The notes under the pieces were generated by a model. It was not told the DNA's origin. It saw only the letters and a program-made list of their open reading frames with translations, and made no database searches. From Chionoecetes opilio (taxonomy: Eukaryota > Arthropoda > Malacostraca > Decapoda > Majidae): 64,000 nt of DNA. Shown here in pieces: positions 20,077-31,471 of the stretch. Each line of letters begins with the position of its first letter. The stretch's first letter is position 1. Location: NCBI GenBank assembly GCA_016584305.1, contig JACEEZ010020294.1, forward strand, positions 107,236-171,235, given 5' to 3'. The position numbers were made by a program, and so were the translations under genes.

Positions 20077-22134
20077 GTGATGAGACACAAGATGGGACTG
20101 TTAAATGGAATCTGGAGTGATATGTATATTGAGACAACTATTATGCGATATGGCAATGGGAAGAATGGCATAATAGGCATCACAACAAAACCTGAAACAC
20201 TGAAAATCAGTTCTCTTAGTCTGCATTCTTGTGGACAGATAGTACAGGATGTCTCCAGCATGAAAGATTCTGACAGGTTACAGAGCTCAAAGACAACCCA
20301 CAAAGAAGAGGCGAAAGCTAGAACTGATGCAGATAACGCTGACAGAATAGGGCTTCAACGAAAACTTGATATGAGTATACACCCTTTAGCACCAGAACAA
20401 CACCCCGAATGTACAGTTATCAATGTGGTTACTGGACGAATTGCTTCACCATCAGTAAATGTTGATAAAATACTAGATATTGGCCCCAGACAAATTAATG
20501 AGTTTGAAAGAAAATTACCTGATGGCTTCTATGATACAAATAAAAAGGAAGTTGAAACTATGAATGTCATAAAGAAGTCAATCAAAATGGGGGAACATAA
20601 GGTTTATGATACAAACCTGATTTATTCCCGAGTGATGGGACTACAAGCTAGTTCCAGAGGTATAGATATTAAAGAAGTTCTGTCATATGAGCTCTCACCA
20701 GTTCCCACAGCTCTCTATACTGAATCAGGAGAAATACGAGTCTCTAAATCAAAGTCTGTCTTGAAAACCCAGACAATGATAGATGTATCAAACAGACAGT
20801 TGACTCAGAAGTCAGTATGCACAGTCATTGATAGTTGTGCCCTCCTGTGGATTCCTCATTGGCCAGCATCAAGTCCACCTAAACAGCCTGTGGTACTTGA
20901 TTATGTAGATAAATTCAAAAGTCACATAGAACAGAGGCTGAAAACTGAAGATGTGTTTTTGATCTTTGACAGATATGAGGATTTCAGTACAAAATGTTCT
21001 ACAAGGACCTGTAGAGGGAATGAAGGCTGCCGCGTCTATAAGTTAAGTCCCACAGCGACTCTGCCTTCTCAGAAGCTTGCCCTTACAATGACATAAAACA
21101 AGAAGCAATTGATCAATATTATTTGCGACAACATTCTGAATGACACAGATTTCATTCAGAAGAATACAACAAAGCACAAACTTATTATAACAGGTCAGGA
21201 CAAAACACCTGTAGAAGTAAGTTGCAGTGGTACAATTGTAGAAAGAGCTGACATGGCAACCACTCATGAAGAAGCTGATAACATCATTGTGCAGCAGGCT
21301 ATAGCAGTTGCTGTAGCTCAGCAGCAGCCTGTCACTGTTCTTGCAGATGATACAGATGTTTATGCACTTCTTTATCATTACCTGGAACAAGGTATACAAA
21401 CACCAATGTTTATGGAATCACCTGTAAAAGAGAGAACTGTTGTTGATATCCAGGCCACTGTAAAGAAACATCAGAACATAATTCCAGCAATAATGGCAGG
21501 TCATGCTCTTACTGGATGTGATACAGTGGCAGCATGTTTTGGTATAGGAAAAGGAAAGATCTTGAAAGTACTGAAAACAGGTCTGAATCTGGATATGATA
21601 GGTAATGCTGAGGCTAACTGGCCTGAGGTGTTGGAACAGGCAACAAAATTCATAGCTTCCTGTTATGGACAATCAAAGACCAATTCTATGTCCGAGGCCA
21701 GAGTAAGTGTGTGGACTTCAAGAACGGGGAAGTCGGGAGCAACAGTTACTCCCAAGTTATGTTCTCTTCCACCTACTATAGAGGCCTTCATTGAGAATGT
21801 CAAGCGGGCTCATCTGCAAACACGCATATGGAAGAATGCCCTGCAACTAGATCCACCAGATTTGGAACCCACAAGTTATGGATGGATCAAAGAAAGCAGA
21901 ACAAAGTCACTGCTGCCTACAACAGTCCCTACCAATCTTCAGCTAGCACCGAATCATATACTAAAGTGGATAAGATGCACATGTTCAAGTAAACAGCCAT
22001 GTAAGTCCTCAAGATGCGCATGTAACAAGTCGAGGCTACCATGCACAATGTTTTGTGTTTGTCAGTCCTCCATTGAATTTTGCTATGATCAAACACGAAC
22101 AGCAGTTGATGAGGATGATGAGGATGATTACTAA
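20077..22134 (+). pseudogene. Element B protein, nuclease-like and Cys-rich C-terminal region
   Basis: One frame of 686 codons broken only by a single in-frame TAA at 21094-21096. Ordered blocks: IETTIMRYGNGKNGIIGIT, THKEEAKARTDADNADRIGL, SRVMGLQASSRGIDIKEVLS, TVIDSCALLWIPHWPAS, VFLIFDRYEDFSTK, then THEEADNIIVQQAIAVA, VLADDTDVYALLYHYL and GHALTGCDTVAACFGIGKGK. The EAD and DDTD acidic motifs, with Phe-Asp-Arg-Tyr upstream, resemble the metal-binding carboxylates of FEN1/XPG (PIN-like) nucleases; this is motif inference. The C-terminus has paired cysteines (CTCSSKQPCKSSRCACNKSR, then CTMFCVCQ), like tesmin/CXC DNA-binding domains, and ends with an acidic DEDDEDDY tail. Confidence 0.78.
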
Positions 22135-22611
22135 TTACTTCAAGAATTATGCATTTATGCCCATAAGAAATTAAGGACTCAAAACGATCTGACTAAAAAA
22201 GCTGTCAATCTTTATTACTTACATGTTGAACAAGTAATATTCTTATATACTAGTATAAGTATAAAAATTCACATAAAAAGAAAAAAAAAACGCAGCCATT
22301 TTGAAAATGGTGGTCATCCTGGATATGAAAATAACAGAAACTAATTTTCTGGGTCAAAATACCCTGGAATCCATGTATTGGTTGACCGGCTATGTCAATT
22401 TGTAAGGGAATTATGGTATATTATGTATTTTGATATTTCCTTGGCGGCCATTTTGTTTTATGCTAATTATCTCAAATTGCCCAAGGTTGACAGCGAGCCA
22501 ACCAAGATATTTTTCAAACTGGATATATGGGCAAACAAAATCCACTGAAAAAAAAACTTAAGACCCTAAAACAAGGTTGAGTCTGGTGGCTGCCGGATTA
22601 ATTGTTTAGTA

Positions 22612-23786
22612 TCAATCAATCAATCATTGGGGGCATACGCCGGGGGGCGCGTCGCCTCGCCCACCCTACGACGCCACTCCCGGGGGTCACCACGCGCGAG
22701 TTCCCATGCAGGCTCCTTTCCCATACCAAGCAGCTCTCGACAAGAAACATCAACTTGACCCAGCCACGAGCCTTGTGGGCGCCCCCTTGGCCTCCTCCAC
22801 GCCGGATTGTCTCTTACAGATACAACCCGATGGGAAGGATCGGTTTCAGGGTAGCGTGCCACATGCCCATATAGCCGAAGTTGGCGCTGACGGACTATGC
22901 AGGTAATAGGCCTCGATTCAGTCTCACGGTGCAATCGCTGATTTGACACGTAATCATCCCAGCGATACCCCATGATTCTGCGAAGACACTTATACCAAAG
23001 GCATTGATTCGTCTCTTCAAGTCACTATTTAGTGTCCATGTCTCACAACCATAGAGTAAGACAGGGATCACAAGCGACTTGAAGATCCGGATCTTTGTCC
23101 TCCTGCACAGGTACCGACAACGCCAAATACTCCCGCTGAGCGAGTCCATAACACCATGGGCTATGCCAATCCGTCGTAAGACTTCTTGACGTGACCCGCC
23201 GTCATTATGGAATGCACTACCAAGGTATGTAAAACTTTCCAAGATCTCAATGTCCTCGCCACACGCATGAACAGACTGTACTGCTTCATCTGGTAAGTCT
23301 CCAAATACCTGGACCTTGGTCTTGAGCCAGGAGACCTCAAGTCCCAAAGGCTTTGCCTCCTCGTGCAGCGCCTCGAGAGTCATCACCAGGACCTCCAGCG
23401 ACTCAGCAAAGATTACTGCATCATCGGCAAAAACAAGATTAGTGATCTTGGTGTTGCCGACGGATGCTCCACAATCACTTTGATCTACAACCTTGTCCAA
23501 TACCCAGTCCATACAAGCGTTGAAAAGTGATGGGGCAAGGACGCACCCTTGCCTCACTCCTGTATTCACAGGAAAGAAGCTGGATACACCTGCCCCACAC
23601 TTCACAGCACTCTCAGTCCCAGAATACGGACCAGTTATCAAACCAATAGTCCTTGCAGGAATCCCTCGAAGTCGCAGAAGATCCCAGAGTGACTCACGAT
23701 GCACTGAGTCAAACGCCTTCTTGAGATCAACATAGGCTGCAAGCATCCCCTGTCGAAACTCACGTCGGCGTTCCACCAGGACACGA
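22612..23786 (-). pseudogene. RTE-like non-LTR retrotransposon, copy 1 (5'-truncated)
   Basis: Minus-strand copy, 3' end at 22612 with an ATTGATTGATTG tail. The frame 22895-23776 encodes the RT core: AYVDLKKAFDSVHRESLWDL, NTGVRQGCVLAPSLFNACMD, and the active site NLVFADDAVIFAES (FADD). It continues through LPVLLYGCETWTL-like sequence (here IPVLLYGCETWTLNSDLKRR). A frameshift near 22980 shifts the last 100 residues into another frame (DNPAWRRPRGRPQGSWLGQV). It is truncated at 23786, upstream of which similarity to the longer copy at 25592-28691 ends, as usual for target-primed reverse transcription. Confidence 0.88.
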
Positions 23787-24060
23787 TTGTTTAGTAGCTG
23801 TCTATTAAATTATATCAATCGTATTATCACATATCATTGCTGCCACATATTAAACATCTGGAGCTGAAATACCACCTCCGCCCGGGCCCTTTATATGCAT
23901 CCTAACTAGTAAAAGTATAACCAATAAAATTCCATTCCTACCTAATAACCTAACATACCCTAACTGGTGGGTAAAAAGGGGTATTTAAGATTAAGGGGTA
24001 TAAAGTATTTCTGTATAATGAAAAGGTATAAATAATTGAAATCACAGCAAAAGAAATGGT
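23787..24060. other. AT-rich intron sequence, nothing recognised
   Basis: No supported gene; several ACCTAAC-like words only. Confidence 0.5.
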
Positions 24061-24705
24061 AAATATGGATTTTCAACCAATATTCCTATTGACCAATAAC
24101 TCTTCTGAAATAACTGGCGGGGCTACACCCCCCCCCCAAACCTAAATCAACCTAGCTAATCTGGGCATTGATTACATAACCTTAGCTCACTGAGGGGGTT
24201 TTACCCACCATCAGACCCACCTTGTTATTTTTTTATTTTTTATTCCTGCCGGCGGTAAATATGAAGTTTCAACCAATACTCTGTATTGGTTGAATACCGA
24301 TGGCTGAATACCGATCCTTCCCATCGGGTTGTATCTGTTAGAGACAATCCGGCGTGGAGGAAGCCAAGGGGGCGCCCACAAGGCTCCTGGCTGGGGCAAG
24401 TTGATGTTTCTTGTCGAGAGCTGCTTGATATAGGAAAGGAGCCTGCATGGAGACTCGCGCGTGGTGACCCCCGGGAGTGGCGTCGTAGGGTTGGCGAGGC
24501 GACGCGCCCCCCCGGCGTATGCCCCCAATGATTGAATGATTGAACCAATACTCTCCTGGCATAACTGGGGGAGCTGCTCTCCCCCAGTGCCCCCCATTAG
24601 TTAACTAACTTAACCTGGGCATTGATTACGCAACTTTACCTCACTAGGGGGGTTTCACCCCCCCCCCCAGACCACCTTGTGTTATTTTTTGTATGGGTTA
24701 TAAAT
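24061..24705 (+). repeat. Tandem pair of an AACCAATACTCT repeat family, split by an RTE fragment
   Basis: Two adjacent copies of one dispersed repeat (24061-24240; 24271-24282 plus 24543-24705). Both hold TGGGCATTGATTAC, a C/G-rich block of runs (GGGGG, CCCCCCC), and an end TTGTTATTTTTT. A third copy lies reversed at 32519-32705. The second copy is interrupted by a 5'-truncated RTE insertion. Confidence 0.75.
24283..24542 (+). mobile_element. RTE-like element, copy 2, with 12-bp target duplication
   Basis: About 240 bp of the RTE 3' end (from CCGATCCTTCCCATCGGGTT to AATGATTGAATGATTG), preceded by about 20 bp of filler. AACCAATACTCT occurs at 24271-24282 and again at 24543-24554, a perfect 12-bp target-site duplication. 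The coding frame (DNPAWRKPRGRPQGSWLGQV) is kept, but it is a fragment only. Confidence 0.85.
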
Positions 24706-25540
24706 ACTCCTTAGCGATGATAATGCAACGTTCAGGATACTTAACCAGCGATCGTGTATTGGTTTAAACTGCCCATATACCCTGCCGGCAGTGGCGGTCC
24801 TGGCTTGTGTGGCGCCCTGGGCAAACCCTAACTTTGGCGCCCCCCCCCCCCCCCCCTCCGCTGTTTACTCACAAAAAGTCAAAATTCAACCTTTAATATC
24901 TTTTTTATAAAGATATTAAAACAATTAAATCTGTAGCATTTCAAATAATGCACCAATTATAAATAATATATATAGAACATATATATACAACATAAACACC
25001 AAAATAATGAATATTAATAGAGAAAATTGTAGTTTATACATACAAATAAAACAGAGAAGCAAATTACTATAGATAGGAATTATAACAATTGTAAGAGAAA
25101 ACAATTGTAGAAGGCTCCTTATCCTGACTAGTGCCAGAGGGTGCTCAAAAAGTATTTCAGAAGTGCCCCTGAACTTACAATTAAATAATTATATTAGTTT
25201 GACGGGATATATTTGTTGCACAATAAAATCACACAATTGCACAATAACTTAACTCTCAGAATAGGAAGGAAACCATACAGCATATTAAGCTAATTGAAGG
25301 CATGTTATCCCACAAGACTCAACATATCATAAATAATACAAAATATTAGCATAATATACCAGGGGCGCACCCAGGCGGGCACCCATAGCCCCCTTTGCCA
25401 AGGGGGCGATTCCCCCCTCCCGAAATTTCCCTCCTTGTAAGAAATCAGAATATACGGTTATAAAATATATAAAAGTCGGGGTTTGCAACCCCTCCCTGTA
25501 AAAAACTAAACGAGCCACAAACATAATAAGAGGTAGAGGC

Positions 25541-25563
25541 CGGGGGCGCGGTAATCGCGCCCC
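25541..25563. repeat. GC-rich hairpin ahead of the RTE reading frame
   Basis: GGGGGCGCG pairs with CGCGCCCCC around GTAAT, 28 bp before the first ATG of the RTE copy. Possibly part of its 5' UTR. Confidence 0.6.
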
Positions 25564-25591
25564 CGACCCGGTTTTGCCGGGGGGCCCGACC

Positions 25592-28500
25592 ATGCAGACC
25601 CCTCCTATGCCGACGCAGGGGAGGGGTCTGCCTATGACGAGTGCGGGGCAAGGCCCTCGGGAATCCCGCACTCTAAATCAAGTGGTAGGGCCCCCTAGCC
25701 CAACTTTTTCTTATGGGGGTGGCCGGGGCGGTGCAGAGGCGGCGCCTGCCCGTCAAATCAACCTGCGGAGGGTTCTTCGTGTGGGCTCGTGGAACGTTCT
25801 GAGCCTCCCAGACGATCATCGACTACCTCTCCTATCGGGCGAGCTCAGTAGGCTGAGGGTGGATATAGTGGGACTCTCTGAGACGAGGAGGCCTGGCAGT
25901 GGCGAGACTAGCAGTGGGGGTTACACCTACTACTGGTCCGGCATGAGCAATGGTCCCCCTGTCCGGGGAGTACCTATAGGCATCTCCAGTAAACTGCAGC
26001 CGTCAGTTGTTGAGGCTACTCCGGTTGATGAGCGTATAATGCGGGTGAGGATGAAACACACTCTGGGTTTCATGTCTCTTGTTGCAGTGTACACTCCTAC
26101 CGAGATGCGTAAAACTGAAGAGAAGGAGATGTTCTACGCTAAACTCGACTCTGTATTAGACCAGTGTCCTCCTCGGGACACACTCATTGTCTTGGGCGAC
26201 TTCAATGCTACTACTGGCACTGTGAGAGATGGCTACGAGTTATGTGTTGGTTCCCATGGCTCCGGTACCAGAAACACCTCTGCTTCTGCTTCTGAACTTT
26301 GCAAGTTCCAGAAGGTTGAGAATTGCAGGTTCTTGGTATCAGAGACCAGAGCTGCACCGCTGGACATGGTATAGTAATGCCGGAGGGGTAGCTAAGGAAA
26401 TCGACCACATCCTCGTTAGTACTCGTTGGAGGATCCTCCAGAACTGCAGGGTTTACCGGAGTGCTGAGTTCTTTGGAACAGATCACAGACTTGTTGTTGC
26501 TACACTTAAGCTTCATGTCAAGTCCAGAAGAATCTCAAGAGGTAACCATACTGTGTTTCATCTTGAGAAACTGAAGGACTTGACATGTGCTCATGAGTAT
26601 GCGGTGGCAGTCTCAAATCGGTTTGATGTGCTCGGTGCTCTCGGGGACCCTGTAGAACTGTGGGATACCTTTAAGCGTGAAACTCTACAGGCTGCCAAGC
26701 AGTGTATTAGGGAGCGCCCGAGAACAAGGCGGGCTTTTGTCTCGACGGAGACGCTGGAGAAAATCGAGGAGAGTCGCGCTGCCAGGCTGGCTGGGAACCA
26801 GGACTAGCACAGGGCTCTTGTCACGCCGGACTAGAACCCTCCTGGGGAGAGACAAGGAGAGGTATGTCAGGAGTCTCGCTGAGGATGTCGAGGGTCATTT
26901 GAACGCTAATGACCTCCGACCCGCCTACCGAGCCCTGAAGAAGCTCCGTTCCAAGTCTCCTTCTCGGGCGAGTGCTATTCGAACAGCAGATGGGCGCCTC
27001 GTGTCGGACATGGATGGGCAGATGGCTCGTTGGGCTGAGTACTTTGGGCAGTTGTTCACGGTGGACCCTCCAACTGAGCAGCTTCACACCACTGGGTTAC
27101 AGGCAGTGGATGTCGATCCTCCCATTGACGAAACCGCTCCCTCTCTTGATGAAGTCAGAGAGGCTGTAGCAAAGTTGAGGGTGGAAAGGCAGCTGGTGTT
27201 TGTAATATCAGTGCGGAGCTCCCCAAAGCTGGGGGTGAGGCCATGATCCGCGGGTTGCATGCTGTCCTGACTGCCGTGTGACAATCAGGTACCATTCCTC
27301 CTGACTGGAAAAGGAGGCTGGTCGTCCCTATCTGGAAAGGGAAAGGGGGCCGTCAGGACTGCAACAATTACCGCAGTATTACACTGCTCAGCGTACCAGG
27401 CAAGGTGCTTGCCCATCTATTGCTGACACGGATTCGCAGTCATCTGGTGAAGCCTCAGAGACCACAGCAGTCTGGGTTCACGCCTGGTAAGTCAACAACG
27501 GACCGTATCCTAGCGCTTCGCGTCCTGGTGGAACGCCGACGTGAGTTTCGACAGGGGATGCTTGCAGCCTATGTTGATCTCAAGAAGGCGTTTGACTCAG
27601 TGCATCGTGAGTCATTCTGGGATCTTCTGAAACTTCGCGGGATTCCTGCAAGGACTATTGGTTTGATAACTGGTCTGTATTCTGGGACTGAGAGTGCTGT
27701 GAAGTGTGGGGCAGGTGTATCCAGGTGTATCTTCTTTCCTGTGAATACAGGAGTGAGGCAAGGGTGCGTCCTTGCCCCATCAATTTTCAACGCTTGTATG
27801 GACTGGGCATTGGACAAGGTTGTAGATCAAAGTGATTGTGGAGCATCCGTCGGCAACACCAAGATCACTAATCTTGTTTTTGCCGATGATGCAGTAATCT
27901 TTGCTGAGTCGCTGGAGGTCCTGGTGATGACTCTCGAGGCGCTGCACGAGGAGGCAAAGCCTTTGGGACTTGAGGTCTCCTGGCTCAAGACCAAGGTCCA
28001 GGTGTTTGGAGACTTACTAGATGAAGCAGTACGGTCTGTTTATGCGTGTGGCGAGGACATTGAGATCCTGGAAAGCTTTACATACCTTGGTAGCGCAGTC
28101 CATAATGACGGCGGGTCACGTCAAGAAGTCTTACGGCGGATTGGCATAGCCCACGGTGTTATGGACTCGCTCAGCGGGAGTATTTGGCGTTGTCGGTACC
28201 TGTGCAGGAGGACAAAGATCCGGATCTTCAAGTCGCTTGTGATCCCTGTCTTACTCTATGGTTGTGAGACATGGACACTAAATAGTGACTTGAAGAGACG
28301 AATCAATGCCTTTGGTAATAAGTGTCTTCGCAGAATCATGAGGTATCGCTGGGATGATTACGTGTCAAATCAGCGATTGCATCGTGAGACTGAATCGAGG
28401 CCTATTACCTGCATAGTCCGTCAGCGCCAACTTCGGCTATATGGGTATGTGGCACGCTACCCTGAAACCGATCCTTCCCACCGGGTTGTATCTGTAAGAG

Positions 28501-28691
28501 ACAATCCGGCGTGGAGGAGGCCAAGGGGGCGCCCACAAGGCTTGTGGCTGGGGCAAGTTGATGTTTCTTGCCGAGAGCTGCTTGATATGGGAAAGGAGCC
28601 TGCATGGGAACTCGCGCGTTGTGACCCCCGGGAGTGGAGTCGTAGGGTGGGCGAGGCGATGCGCCCCAAGGCGTATGCCCCCAATGATTGA
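25592..28691 (+). pseudogene. RTE-like non-LTR retrotransposon, copy 3 (nearly full length)
   Basis: The longest copy. It encodes an apurinic-type endonuclease (VGSWNVLSLPDDHR, VDIVGLSETRRPG, IVLGDFNATTG, later EIDHILVSTRWR) and, after a linker, a reverse transcriptase (AYVDLKKAFDSVHRESFWDL, GVRQGCVLAPSIFNACMDWA, FADDAVIFAESLE). The C-terminal region is typical of RTE-type elements (LYGCETWTL, RRIMRYRWDDYV). The ATG at 25592 is the first in frame. At least three frameshifts (about 26290, 26810, 27190) and stops at 26805 (TAG) and 27279 (TGA) inactivate it. The 3' end is CCCCCAATGATTGATTGATT, a short tandem tail usual for this group. Such proteins are often database-labelled craniofacial development protein 2-like. 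Confidence 0.9.
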
Positions 28692-28753
28692 TTGATTGGC
28701 GAGAAAAACAAATCTGCACCCCCTTCTCGAAAAAAAATTTGGGTGCGCCCCTG

Positions 28754-29460
28754 AATTAGAAGTCTTTTAAGTAAGCCTATAACATTGGAAATTTCCCTTA
28801 TTGGGTTCAGAACCTAGGATAGTCAATACAAGCAAAGGAAACCATAATGATGTCATCTACCAAATCAGTAATGGATTAGTTAATTGAGTTGTGATGGGTT
28901 TTTTTGCAGGCTACACACACATGCAAATTGCAATGATACATGCTATTACTGTTTGAATTATAATTATGCAATGTTAGTAGCTAATCGGATTAATTTCGCC
29001 CTATGTGTAATAACATAGCAGCACAGGCTAACAAAAAATTGCGTTATACTAGCCTATTTTACTACATGCATCATTATCATACTGAGAGATGACATAGACC
29101 CTGCATACCTTTATCTCTTCCGCGTTTCTCCTCCTATTATTTTCATATTTTCCTAAACTGGACACCTGATGGCTTATACCTTTTCTTATCCATTTGTTTT
29201 GGCTCCGCATATCCCCCAACGGTGTCAATTAAGACTAAGAGACTAGACTAAATCTATAGAATAATGGAAGCGACTGCAGGAAGCCGGACACGCTGCTCCA
29301 AAGCTCTGCGCACAATCAGCTGATCGGCGATGCGCTCTACTTGCTGCCATTACAAGCATCTTGACATACACAGTACACCACCATGAATTTATCTCTGACA
29401 TATACTACTAGAGCTATTATATACTATTACTATTTAATATCATCATTATTTCATTATCAT
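28754..29460. other. Remainder of hAT-like element interior
   Basis: AT-rich, no reading frame supported; ends at the right TIR (29475-29484). Confidence 0.5.
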
Positions 29461-29492
29461 CAGCCATGCCTAGGACCGCCACTGCCTGCCGG

Positions 29493-30106
29493 CTATTGTA
29501 GGAGCTATAAATTTTCCTTATGATGAGAATGACACGTTCAGGATATCTAAAACCACCGATCTTGTATTGGTTTAAACTGCACATATACCAAAAAATACTA
29601 AGAAATACCTAATGCGTATATAAGGGGATGTATTGTGAACTTTAATAAATGTATCTCCCTCCACTGTTCATTGGACCACTATAATATCGTAAATTATCAC
29701 TCCTATTTACTGTATTTTCATTATTAATTATAAGTAGGCTCCAGTACAGTACTTAGCAGTGCATGTCAATGCATGCTGCGGGATAACATTGTAGTCTTTC
29801 GACTGTAATCGGCAGGAATAGCATAAATTTGTCTCAAATTCGTCTCTGTTTGGGCGGCCATTGTTGTTGTCATGACGTCACACCTCGCAGAGCGCCCTAC
29901 CTATATGCGAGTTGGGCGCTCGGTGGCCACTTGAGCTGCCCGCCTGAGTCGCGCACAGCTGTTTGAGAGAGAATTTGAGCGGCTCGCACCGCTCAAATTC
30001 TTCTTCTCAAACGCACCCCTTGCAGGAGTAGAATATAAGTCACCAAGATATGCGCACACACCTGAAAAAACTGCGTCCCCGCGGTTGAGGCGAAAGGGAG
30101 TAAGGA
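29493..30106. other. Gene-free stretch with duplicated hAT flank and a hairpin
   Basis: The segment 29539-29590 (GTTCAGGATATCTAAAACCA, later TGTATTGGTTTAAACTGC) repeats the sequence just left of the hAT-like element (24731-24780). At 29969-30001 AGAATTTGAGCGG and CCGCTCAAATTCT form a perfect 13-bp-stem hairpin, related to 17463-17530. Confidence 0.6.
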
Positions 30107-31471
30107 CCAAATAAATGGAGTAAATATTTACATCACACAGGCACATCGTCACTTACGTGTGTTGCAGGATTAAATAAAGGAAATGTTCAGATCACACAGG
30201 CACATCGTCACTTACGTGTGTTACAGGATTAAATAAAGGAAATGTTCAGATCACACAGGCACATCGTCACTTACGTGTGTTGCAGGATTAAATAAAGGAA
30301 ATGTTCAGATCACACAGGCACATCGTCACTTACGTGTGTTCGATGCAGGATGATAAATAAAGGAAATGTTCAGATCACACAGGCACATCGTCACTTACGT
30401 GTGTTGCAGGATTAATAAAGGAAATGTTCAGATCACACTAGCACATCGTCACTTACGTGTGTTGCAGGATTAAATAAAGGAAATGTTCAGATCACACAGG
30501 CACATCGTCACTTACGTGTGTTGCAGGATTAAATAAAGGAAATGTTCAGATCACACTAGCACATCGTCACTTACGTGTGTTGCAGGATTAAATAAAGGAA
30601 ATGTTCAGATCACACAGGCACATCGTCACTTACGTGTGTTACAGGATTAAATAAAGGAAATGTTCAGATCACACAGGCACATCGTCACTTACGTGTGTTA
30701 CAGGATTAAATAAAGGAAATGTTCAGATCACACAGGCACATCGTCACTTATGTGTGTTCAGGATTAAATAAAGGAAATGTTCAGATCACACAGGCACATC
30801 GTCACTTACGTGTGTTACAGGATTAAATAAAGGAAATGTTCAGATCACACAGGCACATCGTCACTTACGTGTGTTACAGGATTAAATAAAGGAAATGTTC
30901 AGATCACACAGGCACATCGTCACTTACGTGTGTTACAGGATTAAATAAAGGAAATGTTCAGATCACACAGGCACATCGTCACTTACGTGTGTTACAGGAT
31001 TAAATAAAGGAAATGTTCAGATCACACAGGCACATCGTCACTTACGTGTGTTACAGGATTAAATAAAGGAAATGTTCAGATCACACAGGCACATCGTCAC
31101 TTACGTGTGTTACAGGATTAAATAAAGGAAATGTTCAGATCACACAGGCACATCGTCACTTACGTGTGTTGCAGGATTAAATAAAGGAAATGTTCAGATC
31201 ACACAGGCACATCGTCACTTACGTGTGTTGCAGGATTAAATAAAGGAAATGTTCAGATCACACAGGCACATCGTCACTTACGTGTGTTACAGGATTAAAT
31301 AAAGGAAATTTTCAGATCACACAGGCACATCGTCACTTACGTGTGTTACAGGATTAAATAAAGGAAATGTTCAGATCACACAGGCACATCGTCACTTACG
31401 TGTGTTGCAGATTTAAATAAAGGAAATGTTCAGATCACACAGGCACATCGTCACTTACGTGTGTTGCAGGA
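30107..31471 (+). repeat. 59-bp tandem satellite, 23 copies
   Basis: Unit length 59 bp, counted from the one-base shift per 60-base line. Each unit holds GTTCAGATCACACAGGCACA and TCGTCACTTACGTGTGTT. I count 23 copies of CACATCGTCACTTA. Copies differ mainly at TTGCAGG versus TTACAGG, and two have ACTAGCAC in place of ACAGGCAC. The first unit is diverged. No coding potential. Confidence 0.95.

Larger units (their letters stand above)
18653..22596 (+). mobile_element. Element B: long-TIR DNA transposon, relative of element A
   Basis: Ends CCGGCAGCCA (18653) and TGGCTGCCGG (22596) start inverted repeats of about 310 bp (18653-18972 against 22285-22596). They share blocks such as CCTTGTTTTGGGGTCT, TGGCTCGCTGTCA and ATTAGCATAAAACAAAATGG. 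The TIRs carry several AAAATGGC(C/T)GCC motifs. The 3.9 kb body codes on the plus strand for a protein with FEN1/XPG-like acidic motifs and a Cys-rich tail. It is much better preserved than element A. No clear target duplication. Class II by its TIRs; superfamily not certain. Confidence 0.82.
25360..28753. mobile_element. Nested CAGGGGCGCACCC element carrying an RTE copy
   Basis: Inside the hAT-like element. Left end CAGGGGCGCACCC, right end GGGTGCGCCCCTG, a 13-bp perfect inverted repeat. Also hAT-like in its termini, but no 8-bp duplication is evident. Its body is mostly occupied by the RTE copy at 25592-28698. Confidence 0.65.
24789..29484. mobile_element. hAT-like DNA element with perfect 8-bp target duplication
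   Basis: Begins CAGTGGCGGTCCTGGC and ends with its inverted match (ACCGCCACTG at 29475-29484). CCTGCCGG flanks it on both sides (24781-24788 and 29485-29492). An 8-bp duplication with CAG...CTG termini is the signature of hAT-type transposition. No transposase is seen; the AT-rich ends enclose a second, nested CAGGGGCG element and an RTE copy, so this is a non-autonomous element enlarged by later insertions. Confidence 0.85.

Noticed and set aside
30107..31471. CRISPR-like array
   Set aside because: Units are contiguous without unique spacers, and the genome is eukaryotic; it is a satellite.
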